Positions 41,080 to 47,650 of a stretch of DNA of 47,650 nt are shown one piece after another. Source of the DNA: Pseudomonadota bacterium (GTDB lineage: Bacteria > Pseudomonadota > Alphaproteobacteria > Rhizobiales > Rhizobiaceae); contig JAEZXX010000079.1 in the NCBI GenBank assembly GCA_023419535.1, forward strand, positions 1 to 47,650, written 5' to 3'. Positions within the stretch are counted from its first letter, which is position 1; every line of letters starts with the position of its first letter. Under the pieces are notes generated by a model, which saw nothing but the letters and a program-made list of their open reading frames with translations, did not search any database and was not told the DNA's origin. The translations under genes were made by a program, and so were the position numbers.

Positions 41080-42993
41080 TCAGAGGAGCGAGGCTTCCAG
41101 CCGCTTCTCCTCCGCGACCTTCCCGTTCAGATAGTCGAGAATGGCCGGTGCGGGCATCGGCCGCGCGAAGGCATAGCCCTGCAGGAAGCCGATCCCGGGT
41201 TCGCTGGCCGCGAAGCGGACATGCGCCTCGGTCTCCACGCCCTCGAGGACCAGCTGGAGCCCGAGGGGAGCGATGAAGCGCACCGCCCCTTTCAGGACCG
41301 CCGTGCGGCGGTCGTCCTGGTCGAGCCCTTCCAGGAAGCTCTTGTCGAGCTTGATCTTGGTGATCGGCAAGAGCGCGATCCGGCCCAGGTTGGAATAGCC
41401 CGTGCCGAAATCGTCGAGCGAGAGTCGAACGCCCAGGGCGCGGATCTGCCGGAGCGTCTCCACGACGCCGAGATGGTCTTCCAGGACCATGGTCTCGGTG
41501 ATCTCGATCTCCAGCCGCTCGGGGTCGAGACCGGACTCCGCCAGGCACTGCGCGATGGTCGAGACGAGGTCGACCCGGTAGAGCTGGCTCGGCGAGACGT
41601 TGATCGAGACCTCCACCGAGATCGGCCATTCGGCCGCCGCGCGGCACCCGGCCAGCAGGGTGCGGTCCGTCAGCTCGTCCATCAGGCCGGCGTCCTCCGC
41701 CACGACCAGGAAGTCGCTCGGCGGCACCGACCCGCGGGTCGGATGCGGCCAGCGCGCCAGCGCCTCGCAGCCGATCACGCGGTAGGTGCCGTTCTCCAGG
41801 ATCGGCTGGAAGTGCAGCTCGATCAGATCCTCGCGCAGGGCCTGACGCAGATCGTTCTCCAGCTGCAGGCGGTCGGCCGCCCGGTCCGGCGTGCCCGGAG
41901 CGAAGGCGAAGAAGCGCCGTCCGCCGGCGGCCTTGGCCTCGAAGAGCGCCATGTCGGCATGGTGCGAGACCTCCTCGTAGAGACGGCCGTCGCCCGGAAA
42001 ATGCGCCGCGCCGATGCTGCAGGCGCCGGGCATGGTCACGCCGTTGACCACGGTCGGGCGGCCGATCGCGTCGATCACCGCCGCCGCGATCTCGGCGGCG
42101 GAGCGCCCCTCGCCGTCCGGATGGACGATCTGGAAGCGGTCTCCGGGTTCGCGGGCGATCAGCGAGCGCTCGCCGATGACGTGCCGGATCGTCGCGCCGG
42201 CCTGTCGCAGGAACTGGTCGCCCGCCAGCTGGCCCAGCGTCTCGCTCACCCGGCGCGAGGTCTCGATGTCGACGATGAGGAGGGTGAAGGAGCGTCCCTC
42301 GCGGATCAGCCGCTGAAGGGTGGTGCGCATGCTGGTTGCGTTGGGGAAGCCCGTCAGCGGGTCGGTGTGGGCGAGGCGCCAGTTCTCCTCCGACGCCTCG
42401 ATCGCGTCGTGCAGGATGCCGCGGATCCGCCGCGAGGTGCCGATGGCGGCAAGATAGAAGGCGGCGAGGAACAGGCCGAGAATGACCGCGCGGGTGCTCG
42501 ACAGCGCCATGAAGCCGACGACCATCGGCAGGATGCAGGCGAGGAGCTGGCAGCGCACCAGCGCCAGGCTCGAGAAGTTGCGGCCCTGCGCCCCGATCAT
42601 GTAGCCGAGGGCGACGAAGACCGAGAGGGTCTGCGAGAACTCGTCGCCGGTCAGCCAGTGCGCGACGGCGGTCCAGCTGCCGATCAGCGCGAGATGGGCG
42701 ACGCCGAGCCAGGTGTAGAGTCGCTTCCAGAAAACCGGGTGGCGGTCCGCATGGGAGGCGTTGGCGAGGAAGATGGCGAAGGCGATGAGGCGCAGGACGA
42801 CGAAGAGCGCGATGCCCGCCGTCACCAGCCAGAGCGCGCGTTCGCCCGTCCGCAGCGCGGTGTAGGCGGCCGCGCACACGACGGCCAGCCCGCCGATGAA
42901 GAAGGACAGGCGGTCCCCGTAGAGGGACTCAACGACGTAGGCGCGCCGATTGCGCGGTTGCGGCATCATCGCCGACAGAGCGGTCGTGTCCAT
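41080..42993 (-). CDS. Membrane-bound c-di-GMP phosphodiesterase (degenerate GGDEF + EAL)
   Basis: A 637-residue protein. About six helices span residues 30-190, with no periplasmic domain of size. A GGDEF domain follows at about 210-365, but its active loop reads REPGDRF (about 281-287) instead of GGDEF/GGEEF, so cyclase activity is unlikely. The EAL domain (about 380-625) is complete: EAL at 410-412, then NVSPSQLYR, EITETMVLEDH, DDFGTGYSNLGRI, KLDKSFLEG, EGVETEAHV and QGYAFARPMP. It should hydrolyse c-di-GMP, with the dead GGDEF perhaps binding GTP as an allosteric site. The ATG at 42993 is the likely start. It transcribes toward the FeeM-like gene. Confidence 0.93.
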   Translation of the reverse strand: MDTTALSAMMPQPRNRRAYVVESLYGDRLSFFIGGLAVVCAAAYTALRTGERALWLVTAGIALFVVLRLIAFAIFLANASHADRHPVFWKRLYTWLGVAHLALIGSWTAVAHWLTGDEFSQTLSVFVALGYMIGAQGRNFSSLALVRCQLLACILPMVVGFMALSSTRAVILGLFLAAFYLAAIGTSRRIRGILHDAIEASEENWRLAHTDPLTGFPNATSMRTTLQRLIREGRSFTLLIVDIETSRRVSETLGQLAGDQFLRQAGATIRHVIGERSLIAREPGDRFQIVHPDGEGRSAAEIAAAVIDAIGRPTVVNGVTMPGACSIGAAHFPGDGRLYEEVSHHADMALFEAKAAGGRRFFAFAPGTPDRAADRLQLENDLRQALREDLIELHFQPILENGTYRVIGCEALARWPHPTRGSVPPSDFLVVAEDAGLMDELTDRTLLAGCRAAAEWPISVEVSINVSPSQLYRVDLVSTIAQCLAESGLDPERLEIEITETMVLEDHLGVVETLRQIRALGVRLSLDDFGTGYSNLGRIALLPITKIKLDKSFLEGLDQDDRRTAVLKGAVRFIAPLGLQLVLEGVETEAHVRFAASEPGIGFLQGYAFARPMPAPAILDYLNGKVAEEKRLEASLL

Positions 42994-43060
42994 TCGCGGT
43001 CACCCGACTTACCGCATGTTCCGAAGTGCGGACCATAGGGACACAAGTAAGAAGGCTTCG

Positions 43061-43153
43061 TTAAGTTGCAGCAACTAAAATCTTTAGTCGTCGCCGGCGC
43101 CGACGCTCATCTTCTCCAAGTTCTCTGACATATATTTCTTGCAGAGACCCCAT
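43061..43153 (-). CDS. Possible 30-residue small protein
   Basis: An ATG at 43153 opens a short frame to TAA at 43063-43061 encoding MGSLQEIYVRELGEDERRRR plus ten more residues, a basic helix-forming peptide. Codon use (AGA, ATA, TAT, TTA, CTA) is unlike the GC-biased neighbours. The ribosome site is weak. It lies in the 336-bp gap 42994-43329 upstream of the EAL gene, which must also carry that gene's promoter. It could equally be chance within an AT-rich promoter region. Confidence 0.25.
   Translation of the reverse strand: MGSLQEIYVRELGEDERRRRRRLKILVAAT
43065..43088. promoter_or_regulatory. Two adjacent inverted repeats in the AT-rich region upstream of the EAL gene
   Basis: GTTGC-A-GCAAC (43065-43075) abuts ACTAAA-ATC-TTTAGT (43074-43088). 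They lie about 75-95 bp upstream of the EAL protein's start, in the only AT-rich part of this gap. They are plausible operators or a small RNA-type hairpin; they also overlap the end of the possible 30-residue frame. Confidence 0.4.
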
Positions 43154-43329
43154 CTCAATTCGGTATGCCGTCCGGCTCGACGCCCGGTCGGATCCCCGAA
43201 CGCCCGCTTCGCGCGCCCGCGATCTCTCGCAGCGCGTCCTCGGCGGACGTTGCGGAAGGCGGCCCGACGGCCTTCGTCCCGCGCTCTCGCCCCGCCGACG
43301 GCGCGTTTTCGAGAACGCGAGGAGACGAT

Positions 43330-43680
43330 CTAGACGAACTGACCGATGGCCGGGACGGAGGCGACGGCCTGATCGACCGTGTCGTCCCCCGCATGCGCCC
43401 TGGCATGCAGGATCAGCGCCTCGCCCATCGCCCTCATCTGGGCCATGTCGAGGCCGAGGCCCATCAGCTTGGCGCCGAGCGCCATGATGCCGTCCGCGGC
43501 GGGACCGGCCTCGGCCAGCGCCTCCGGCGCGCCGGGCGTCTCGGAGATCATGCGCGAGACCGCCGGATCGTCGCTCTCGGCCTGCATGAAGGCGAGGATG
43601 TGCCCCGCGGCCTCGCGGGCCTCCGCCGGGGTCACCCCGACCGTGTCGGCCATCGTCTCGAACGCATTCTCGGCGGACAT
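43330..43680 (-). CDS. Conserved-looking small protein of unknown function
   Basis: A 116-residue all-helical acidic protein without signal peptide: ENAFETMADTVGVTPAEAREAAGHILAFMQ, a middle helix, then GPAADGIMALGAKLMGLGLDMAQMRAMGEALILHARAHAGDDTVDQAVASVPAIGQFV in broad outline. The helix-loop pattern with GIMALGAKLMGLGL and a final VDQAVASVPAIG recalls DUF2780/DUF2267-type helical proteins, but I cannot assign it. ATG 43680 is preceded by GAGGAGATGCG, a good ribosome site. It is divergent from the TM2 gene, 201 bp away. Confidence 0.8.
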   Translation of the reverse strand: MSAENAFETMADTVGVTPAEAREAAGHILAFMQAESDDPAVSRMISETPGAPEALAEAGPAADGIMALGAKLMGLGLDMAQMRAMGEALILHARAHAGDDTVDQAVASVPAIGQFV

Positions 43681-43881
43681 CGCATCTCCTCGCAGCCGCT
43701 CGAAGGTCGGCCCGCGGCGACCATGTCAAAGCCCGCGCCGTCTTGCAATGAGGCGCCCGCCGAACGCGGCCCGGCACTCCGGGCGTTCGCGCGATCGGCG
43801 TCCCTCTCGAACTCGCCTCCGCGCTCGCCTATCTGCGCACGCGAGAGGGACGCCGAACTCGTCCCACCCCGAGGAGCTGCC

Positions 43882-44124
43882 ATGAAATCCGGACCCGCCG
43901 CCTTCGTCCTCTGGCTTCTGTGCTTCGTCGGCCTGTGCGGACTGCACCGCTTCTATCTCGGGCGGTTCTGGACCGGTCTGCTCTGGCTCTTCACCTTCGG
44001 CCTCCTGGGCGTCGGCCAGCTGATCGACCTCTTCCTCCTGCCCTCGATGCTGCGCCAGTCGAACCTTGAGCACCGCGTCACGAGCTTCGAGCGGGGTCAG
44101 ATCCGCGACGCCGGGCGATACTGA
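43882..44124 (+). CDS. TM2-domain membrane protein
   Basis: An 80-residue inner-membrane protein with two helices joined by a short loop, the TM2 domain: FVLWLLCFVGLCGLHRFYLGRFWTGLLWLFTFGLLGVGQLIDLFLLP in outline. The conserved GLHRFYLGR loop and Asp in helix 2 (QLIDLF) are present. The role of small bacterial TM2 proteins is unknown. The ATG at 43882 follows GAGGAGCTGC. The longer open frame upstream is not supported. Confidence 0.9.
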   Translation: MKSGPAAFVLWLLCFVGLCGLHRFYLGRFWTGLLWLFTFGLLGVGQLIDLFLLPSMLRQSNLEHRVTSFERGQIRDAGRY

Positions 44125-44253
44125 GGCGGAAGCGCCGGAGAGCTCGCGGGAGCGGGCCGTCTTTGCCTTTAGACAAACGCGCCGGCCCGTCCTATCAGTC
44201 CGCGGGTGCGGTCGCAGACGGCCGCGCGTTCGAGTTTGCAAGGACGACGATCC

Positions 44254-45126
44254 ATGGCCGAGATGTCCCGCACGCTGACCTTCCTCGACGGGCAATGGGT
44301 GGAGGGCAACCCGCAGATCGCCGGGCCACGCAGCCACGCCATGTGGCTCGGCTCCACGGTGTTCGACGGCGCGCGCTGGTTCGAGGGGCTCGCGCCCGAC
44401 CTCGACCGCCATGCGGCCCGCGTCAACGCCTCGGCGCGCGCGCTGGGCCTGGAGGCTACCGTCTCCGCGCAGGAGATCGTGCGCCTGACCCATGAGGGCT
44501 TGCAGCGCTTCGACGGCGAGACCGCGGTCTATATCCGGCCCATGTACTGGGCCGAGGACGGCGGATACATGGGCGTGCCGGCCGACCCCGCCTCCACACG
44601 CTTCTGCCTGTGCCTTTACGAGGCGCCGATGATCGCCTCCTCCGGCTTCACCATGGCGCTCTCGCCCTTCCGTCGCCCGACGCCGGAATCGGCGCCGACG
44701 CTCGCCAAGGCGGGCTGCCTCTACCCCAATTCCGGCCGGGCGATCCTGGAGGCGCGCTCGCGCGGATTCGACAACGCGCTGATCCGAGACGCGGTCGGCA
44801 ACGTCGCCGAGACCGGCACCTCCAACGTCTTCCTGGTGCGCGACGGGGTCGTCCAGACGCCGATCCCCAACGGCACCTTCCTCAACGGCATCACGCGCCA
44901 GCGCATCATCGAACTCCTGCGCCAGGACGGCGCGCAAGTCGTGGAGCGCACGCTGACGCCGGAGGACTTCTCGACCGCCGACGAGATCTTCTCGACCGGC
45001 AACCATTCCAAGGTCGTGCCGGTCACCCGCTTCGAGGACCGTGAGTTCCAGGCCGGGCCGGTGGCGGCGCGGGCCCGCGAGCTCTACTGGCGCTTCGCCC
45101 GGGAGGGCGCCGCAAACGGCCTCTGA
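44254..45126 (+). CDS. Class IV aminotransferase (branched-chain amino acid aminotransferase family)
   Basis: A 290-residue PLP enzyme of fold type IV. The catalytic Lys lies in APTLAKAGCLYPNS and the cofactor loop in VAETGTSNVFLVRDG. Other family motifs are WLGSTVFDGARWFEG near the start, VYIRPMYWAEDG, FLNGITRQRIIELLR and DEIFSTGNHSKVVPVT. It is annotated as branched-chain aminotransferase by family. The shorter length and variant motifs leave D-amino acid or aminodeoxychorismate-lyase-like activity possible. The start at 44254 follows AAGGACGACGATCC; ATG 44263 is an alternative. It is followed by sodB, an arrangement also known in rhizobia. Confidence 0.86.
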   Translation: MAEMSRTLTFLDGQWVEGNPQIAGPRSHAMWLGSTVFDGARWFEGLAPDLDRHAARVNASARALGLEATVSAQEIVRLTHEGLQRFDGETAVYIRPMYWAEDGGYMGVPADPASTRFCLCLYEAPMIASSGFTMALSPFRRPTPESAPTLAKAGCLYPNSGRAILEARSRGFDNALIRDAVGNVAETGTSNVFLVRDGVVQTPIPNGTFLNGITRQRIIELLRQDGAQVVERTLTPEDFSTADEIFSTGNHSKVVPVTRFEDREFQAGPVAARARELYWRFAREGAANGL

Positions 45127-45237
45127 CGGCTGCGGACCTGACAGGACGCCGCGTGGACCCTAGGTAGGGGGCGATGCCCGGCCGCGCCCTTGCGGCCCGC
45201 GGCGGACGAATTCAACGCCTGAGAAGGAGACGCCGAC

Positions 45238-45840
45238 ATGGCCTTCACCCTGCCCGAACTGCCCTACGCCTACGACGCCCTTGCGCCCTACATGTCGAAG
45301 GAGACGCTGGAGTACCATCACGACAAGCACCATCAGGCCTATGTCGACATGGGCAACAAGCTGGCGGCGGACGCAGGCCTTGCCGACGCCTCGCTGGAAG
45401 AGGTGGTGAAGCAGTCCTTCGGCAAGAACCAGCCGCTCTTCAACAATGCCGGCCAGCACTACAATCACATCCATTTCTGGAAGTGGATGAAGCCGAACGG
45501 CGGCGGCAAGAGCCTGCCCGGCGCGCTGCAGGCGGCGATCGATTCCGATCTTGGCGGCTACGACAAGTTCCGCACCGACTTCATCGAGGCGGGCAAGGGC
45601 CAGTTCGGCTCGGGCTGGGCCTGGGTCGCGGTCAAGGACGGCAAGCTCCAGATCATGAAGACGCCGAACGGCGAGAACCCGCTGGTGCACGGCGCCGAGC
45701 CGATCCTGGGCGTCGACGTCTGGGAGCACTCCTACTACATCGACTACCGCAACGCCCGGCCGAAGTACCTCGAGGCCTTCGTCGACAACCTCGTCAACTG
45801 GGACTACGTCCTGGAGCGCTACGAGGCCGCCCGCGGCTGA
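45238..45840 (+). CDS. sodB: Superoxide dismutase [Fe]
   Basis: A 200-residue cytoplasmic iron/manganese superoxide dismutase that converts superoxide to H2O2 and O2. Metal ligands are H27 (EYHHDKHHQAYV), H77 (NHIHFW), D160 and H164 (GVDVWEHSYYIDYRN). Gln73 in NNAGQHYNH is in the iron-type position, and the Mn-type Gln near residue 145 is absent (TPNGENPL), so Fe is the likely metal. Length and motifs are standard. The ATG at 45238 follows GAAGGAGACGCCGAC. It is the last plus-strand gene before a strong convergent terminator. Confidence 0.96.
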   Translation: MAFTLPELPYAYDALAPYMSKETLEYHHDKHHQAYVDMGNKLAADAGLADASLEEVVKQSFGKNQPLFNNAGQHYNHIHFWKWMKPNGGGKSLPGALQAAIDSDLGGYDKFRTDFIEAGKGQFGSGWAWVAVKDGKLQIMKTPNGENPLVHGAEPILGVDVWEHSYYIDYRNARPKYLEAFVDNLVNWDYVLERYEAARG

Positions 45841-45885
45841 CGGTTCTTCGGCCCGTCCGGGCCAGATCTGAAATTCCGCACGACC

Positions 45886-45917
45886 GGAAGGGCGGGCGCC
45901 GAGGCGCCCGCCCTTCC
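45886..45917. terminator. Strong bidirectional hairpin between sodB and the sugar dehydrogenase gene
   Basis: A perfect 15-bp stem GGAAGGGCGGGCGCC (45886-45900) and its reverse complement (45903-45917) share a two-base loop. The following sequence is only moderately T-rich (TTCTTC). It lies exactly between two convergent genes and serves as a shared terminator. Confidence 0.8.
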
Positions 45918-45931
45918 TTCTTCAAGGCCCG

Positions 45932-47233
45932 TCAGTCGGCGCGGGTGAGACGGAAGATCGTCGAGGCGCTGTCGTCCGGCAGTTCGGCCAGCGCGTAGAC
46001 CGCACCGTCCGGCCCGACCTTCACGTCGCGGATGCGCTCGCCGAGCGGCACGCGCTCCTCGTAGGCGACGCGATCGCCCGCCTCGTCCAGATGGACCACG
46101 ACGATGCCCGTGGTCACGAGGCCGCCGATTAGGAAGGCGCCGTCCCACTCCGGAAACTCCTCGCCCTCGTAGAAGGCCATGCCGGCCGGGCCGATCACCG
46201 GATCCCAGTAATAGACCGGCTGCTCCATGCCGTCCTGGGCCGTGATGCCCTCGTTCACCTCCTGGCCCGAATACTCGATGCCGTAGGTGATGACGGGCCA
46301 GCCGTAGTTCAGGCCCGCCTCCGGCCGGTTCAGCTCGTCGCCGCCGCGCGGCCCGTGCTCGACCGTCCACAGCCGGCCCTGTCCGTCGAGCGCCGCCGAC
46401 TGGATGTTGCGGTGGCCGTAGGACCAGATCTCCGGCAAGGCACCATCGGCACCGTCGGCGAACGGATTGCCCTCCACCGGCTCGCCTTCGGGCGTGATGT
46501 GGATCACCTTGCCGAGCGTCGAGGTCAGGTCCTGGGAGAGCTCGCGGATCGGGTCGTCGGAGCGCTCGCCGAGCCCGACATGGATGTTGCCTTCCGGCGT
46601 GAAGACGATGCGCGAGCCGAAATGCTTGTGGCCGTCATAGACCGGCACCTGGCTCCAGATCACCTCCACGTCGGACAGCGAGCCGCCGCCCTCATCGTCC
46701 GTCTCCAGGATCCCGGTGCCGAGCGCTGTGTGGTTGCCGCCCTCGACCGGCTCGGAGAAGGTGAAGAAGATGCGGTTGTCGGTTTCGAAATCTGGCGAGA
46801 GCGCGAGGTCCAGAAGACCGCCCTGCTCGGCCGAATCGACCTCGGGCACGCCTTCGATCGCCGGCCCCGCCTCGCCCTCGGCGGACAGGATATGGATCGC
46901 GCCCTCCTTGGCGGCGACGAGGACGCGTCCGTCCGGCAGGAATTCCATCGACCAGAGCTGCGGCAGCCCCTCGGCGAAGGTCTGCGTGGTCACCTCCGGC
47001 ATCTCGGCGGGCTGCGCGGCGCGCGTCTGCTCGGGGAAGGCCGGCTCCTGGTCGGGGGCGTTGGGCGCCTCGGTCTCGACGGGCTCGCCGGCCGGGGTCG
47101 CCTCCTCGCCGGAGGCCGGCGGCTGGCCCTCGACATGGTCGAGAGGCGAGGTATCGCCGGTCGACTGGGCGTGGGCCGGAACGGCGAGAAGTCCGGCAGC
47201 GAGAACGCTGCCGGCGAGAAGACGGTTGAACAT
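45932..47233 (-). CDS. PQQ-dependent soluble sugar dehydrogenase (YliI/Asd family)
   Basis: A 433-residue periplasmic six-bladed propeller. The ATG at 47233 has GGAGG nine bases upstream, with a signal peptide ending AHAQS. An acidic Pro/Glu/Thr-rich linker of about 55 residues (25-80) precedes the catalytic domain. Family motifs are GLPQLWSMEFLPDGRVLVAAKEG, GGLLDLALSPDF, HKHFGSRIVFTPEGNIHVGLGE (catalytic-type His), YGHRNIQSAALDGQGRLWTVEHGPRGGDELN, GLNYGWPVITYG and GPAGMAFY. It should oxidise aldose sugars with PQQ; the electron acceptor is unknown. No PQQ biosynthesis genes are in the window. The open frame extends upstream to 47344 without support. Confidence 0.92.
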   Translation of the reverse strand: MFNRLLAGSVLAAGLLAVPAHAQSTGDTSPLDHVEGQPPASGEEATPAGEPVETEAPNAPDQEPAFPEQTRAAQPAEMPEVTTQTFAEGLPQLWSMEFLPDGRVLVAAKEGAIHILSAEGEAGPAIEGVPEVDSAEQGGLLDLALSPDFETDNRIFFTFSEPVEGGNHTALGTGILETDDEGGGSLSDVEVIWSQVPVYDGHKHFGSRIVFTPEGNIHVGLGERSDDPIRELSQDLTSTLGKVIHITPEGEPVEGNPFADGADGALPEIWSYGHRNIQSAALDGQGRLWTVEHGPRGGDELNRPEAGLNYGWPVITYGIEYSGQEVNEGITAQDGMEQPVYYWDPVIGPAGMAFYEGEEFPEWDGAFLIGGLVTTGIVVVHLDEAGDRVAYEERVPLGERIRDVKVGPDGAVYALAELPDDSASTIFRLTRAD

Positions 47234-47479
47234 CGTGAAGTCCTCCGAAGGGCTGTCCGGCGGCTTGGCTCCGCCGGCCGCAGCGCCCGAAGGCGCCGCT
47301 TCATCCCGCCCGCAAATGGGACGGGCGGCCCGGAGGGAAACCACTGGTTGCCGCTCAAACCGGCGACGGCGTTCAAGAAATCGCTATCGAGCGGCCCGAT
47401 GGCCGAACGGGACGGCATCGACCGGTTTGCGCGAGCGACGACGCCGTCGCCTGAACCATATCCGATCCCGCGCGACGTC
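47234..47479. other. Intergenic region right of the sugar dehydrogenase gene
   Basis: About 250 bp upstream of the dehydrogenase, with no gene. It should hold the minus-strand promoter, but I could not identify -35/-10 boxes or an operator. Confidence 0.4.
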
Positions 47480-47564
47480 ACCCTCGGGCTCGTCCGCAGG
47501 GTCCGAACCGTCCAGCGCATGCGCGATGGCTCTCGCCAGCAGATCCCCGGGACAAGCCCGGGGA
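47480..47564. repeat. REP-like palindrome doublet (copy 2, diverged)
   Basis: A degraded palindrome at 47480-47504 (ACCCTCGGGCTCG...AGGGTCC) is followed by a clean one at 47544-47564 with arms TCCCCGGG/CCCGGGGA around ACAAG. Order, loop sequences and spacing (about 63 bp) mirror the doublet at 5341-5422. No gene overlaps it, and the remaining 86 bp to the window edge hold nothing I can call. Confidence 0.68.
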
Positions 47565-47650
47565 GGACGGCGGAGAGGACGAAGAAGCACAGGCGGGACC
47601 TGCCGGAGAGGCCCCGGCCCCCCTTCGCCGCCGCGGCCCGGCGCGCCGGG

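Noticed and set aside
41980..42160. Active diguanylate cyclase in the EAL protein
   Set aside because: The signature loop reads PGDRF instead of GGDEF or GGEEF, so catalytic residues are missing.
43061..43777. A 238-residue minus-strand frame covering the small helical protein gene
   Set aside because: Its composition is Arg/Gly-rich, and the overlapping 116-residue frame in another register has a ribosome site and sensible helices. Only the last 30 residues were kept as a weak candidate.
1..47650. CRISPR arrays, insertion sequences, prophage genes, tRNA or rRNA
   Set aside because: No regularly spaced repeats, transposase or integrase motifs, or tRNA-like cloverleaf sequences were recognised on either strand.

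Overview
This is a high-GC (roughly two-thirds G+C or more, with strongly GC-biased third codon positions) chromosomal stretch of an alphaproteobacterium, most likely of the order Hyphomicrobiales (Rhizobiales). The order call is an inference. It rests on the Rhizobium etli-type asparaginase, the Omp25/Omp31-type surface protein behind a CtrA-like TTAA-N7-TTAA site, the aminotransferase-sodB neighbourhood, the CHASE3/PAS hybrid kinase with trailing receiver domains, and the REP-like CCTCGGG palindromes. I saw no rRNA, tRNA, CRISPR array, insertion sequence or phage gene. Most of the window looks like ordinary metabolic and regulatory chromosome.

Layout. 1-2508: the start of a cytochrome bo3 ubiquinol oxidase operon (cyoA, then cyoB running off the left edge). 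2662-5236: an MHS-type MFS symporter with an AGE-family sugar isomerase/epimerase. 5341-5422: a pair of REP-like palindromes. 5474-8947: ethanolamine uptake and cleavage (eutH-eutB-eutC) with no microcompartment genes. 9175-14198: a VAO-family FAD oxidase, an unrecognised exported protein and a long AI-2E/PerM-type membrane protein. 14205-17884: a CHASE3-PAS3 hybrid histidine kinase and a lone receiver protein. 18120-19868: an M14-type metallocarboxypeptidase with a large unrecognised N-terminal region. 19873-22685: a PhoPQ-like two-component system and two divergent PepSY-like periplasmic proteins around a symmetric operator array. 22762-25022: an AraC regulator divergent from an MFS efflux pump.

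25027-30940: a ytfQRT-yjfF-type sugar ABC importer (galactofuranose family) divergent from a LacI regulator. 31054-34340: a polar amino-acid ABC importer (two permeases, binding protein, ATPase) ending in a small unknown gene. 34428-36455: an M48 membrane protease, a small unknown exported or membrane protein and a glycine-zipper lipoprotein. 36673-37785: an outer-membrane beta-barrel protein behind a CtrA-like site. 37808-39911: a PfkB sugar kinase divergent from an asparaginase. 39928-42993: a FeeM-like N-acyltransferase and a membrane EAL protein with a broken GGDEF. 43330-47233: small unknowns, a TM2 protein, a class IV aminotransferase, iron superoxide dismutase and a PQQ-type soluble sugar dehydrogenase. 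A second REP-like pair lies near the right end.

The main theme is scavenging of sugars, ethanolamine, asparagine and amino acids combined with envelope sensing. The strongest unexplained signals are the 41-bp symmetric repeat array between the PepSY genes, the CtrA-like site before the outer-membrane gene, the carboxypeptidase's N-terminal region, the soluble C-terminal half of the PerM protein, and the FeeM-like acyltransferase beside a c-di-GMP phosphodiesterase.
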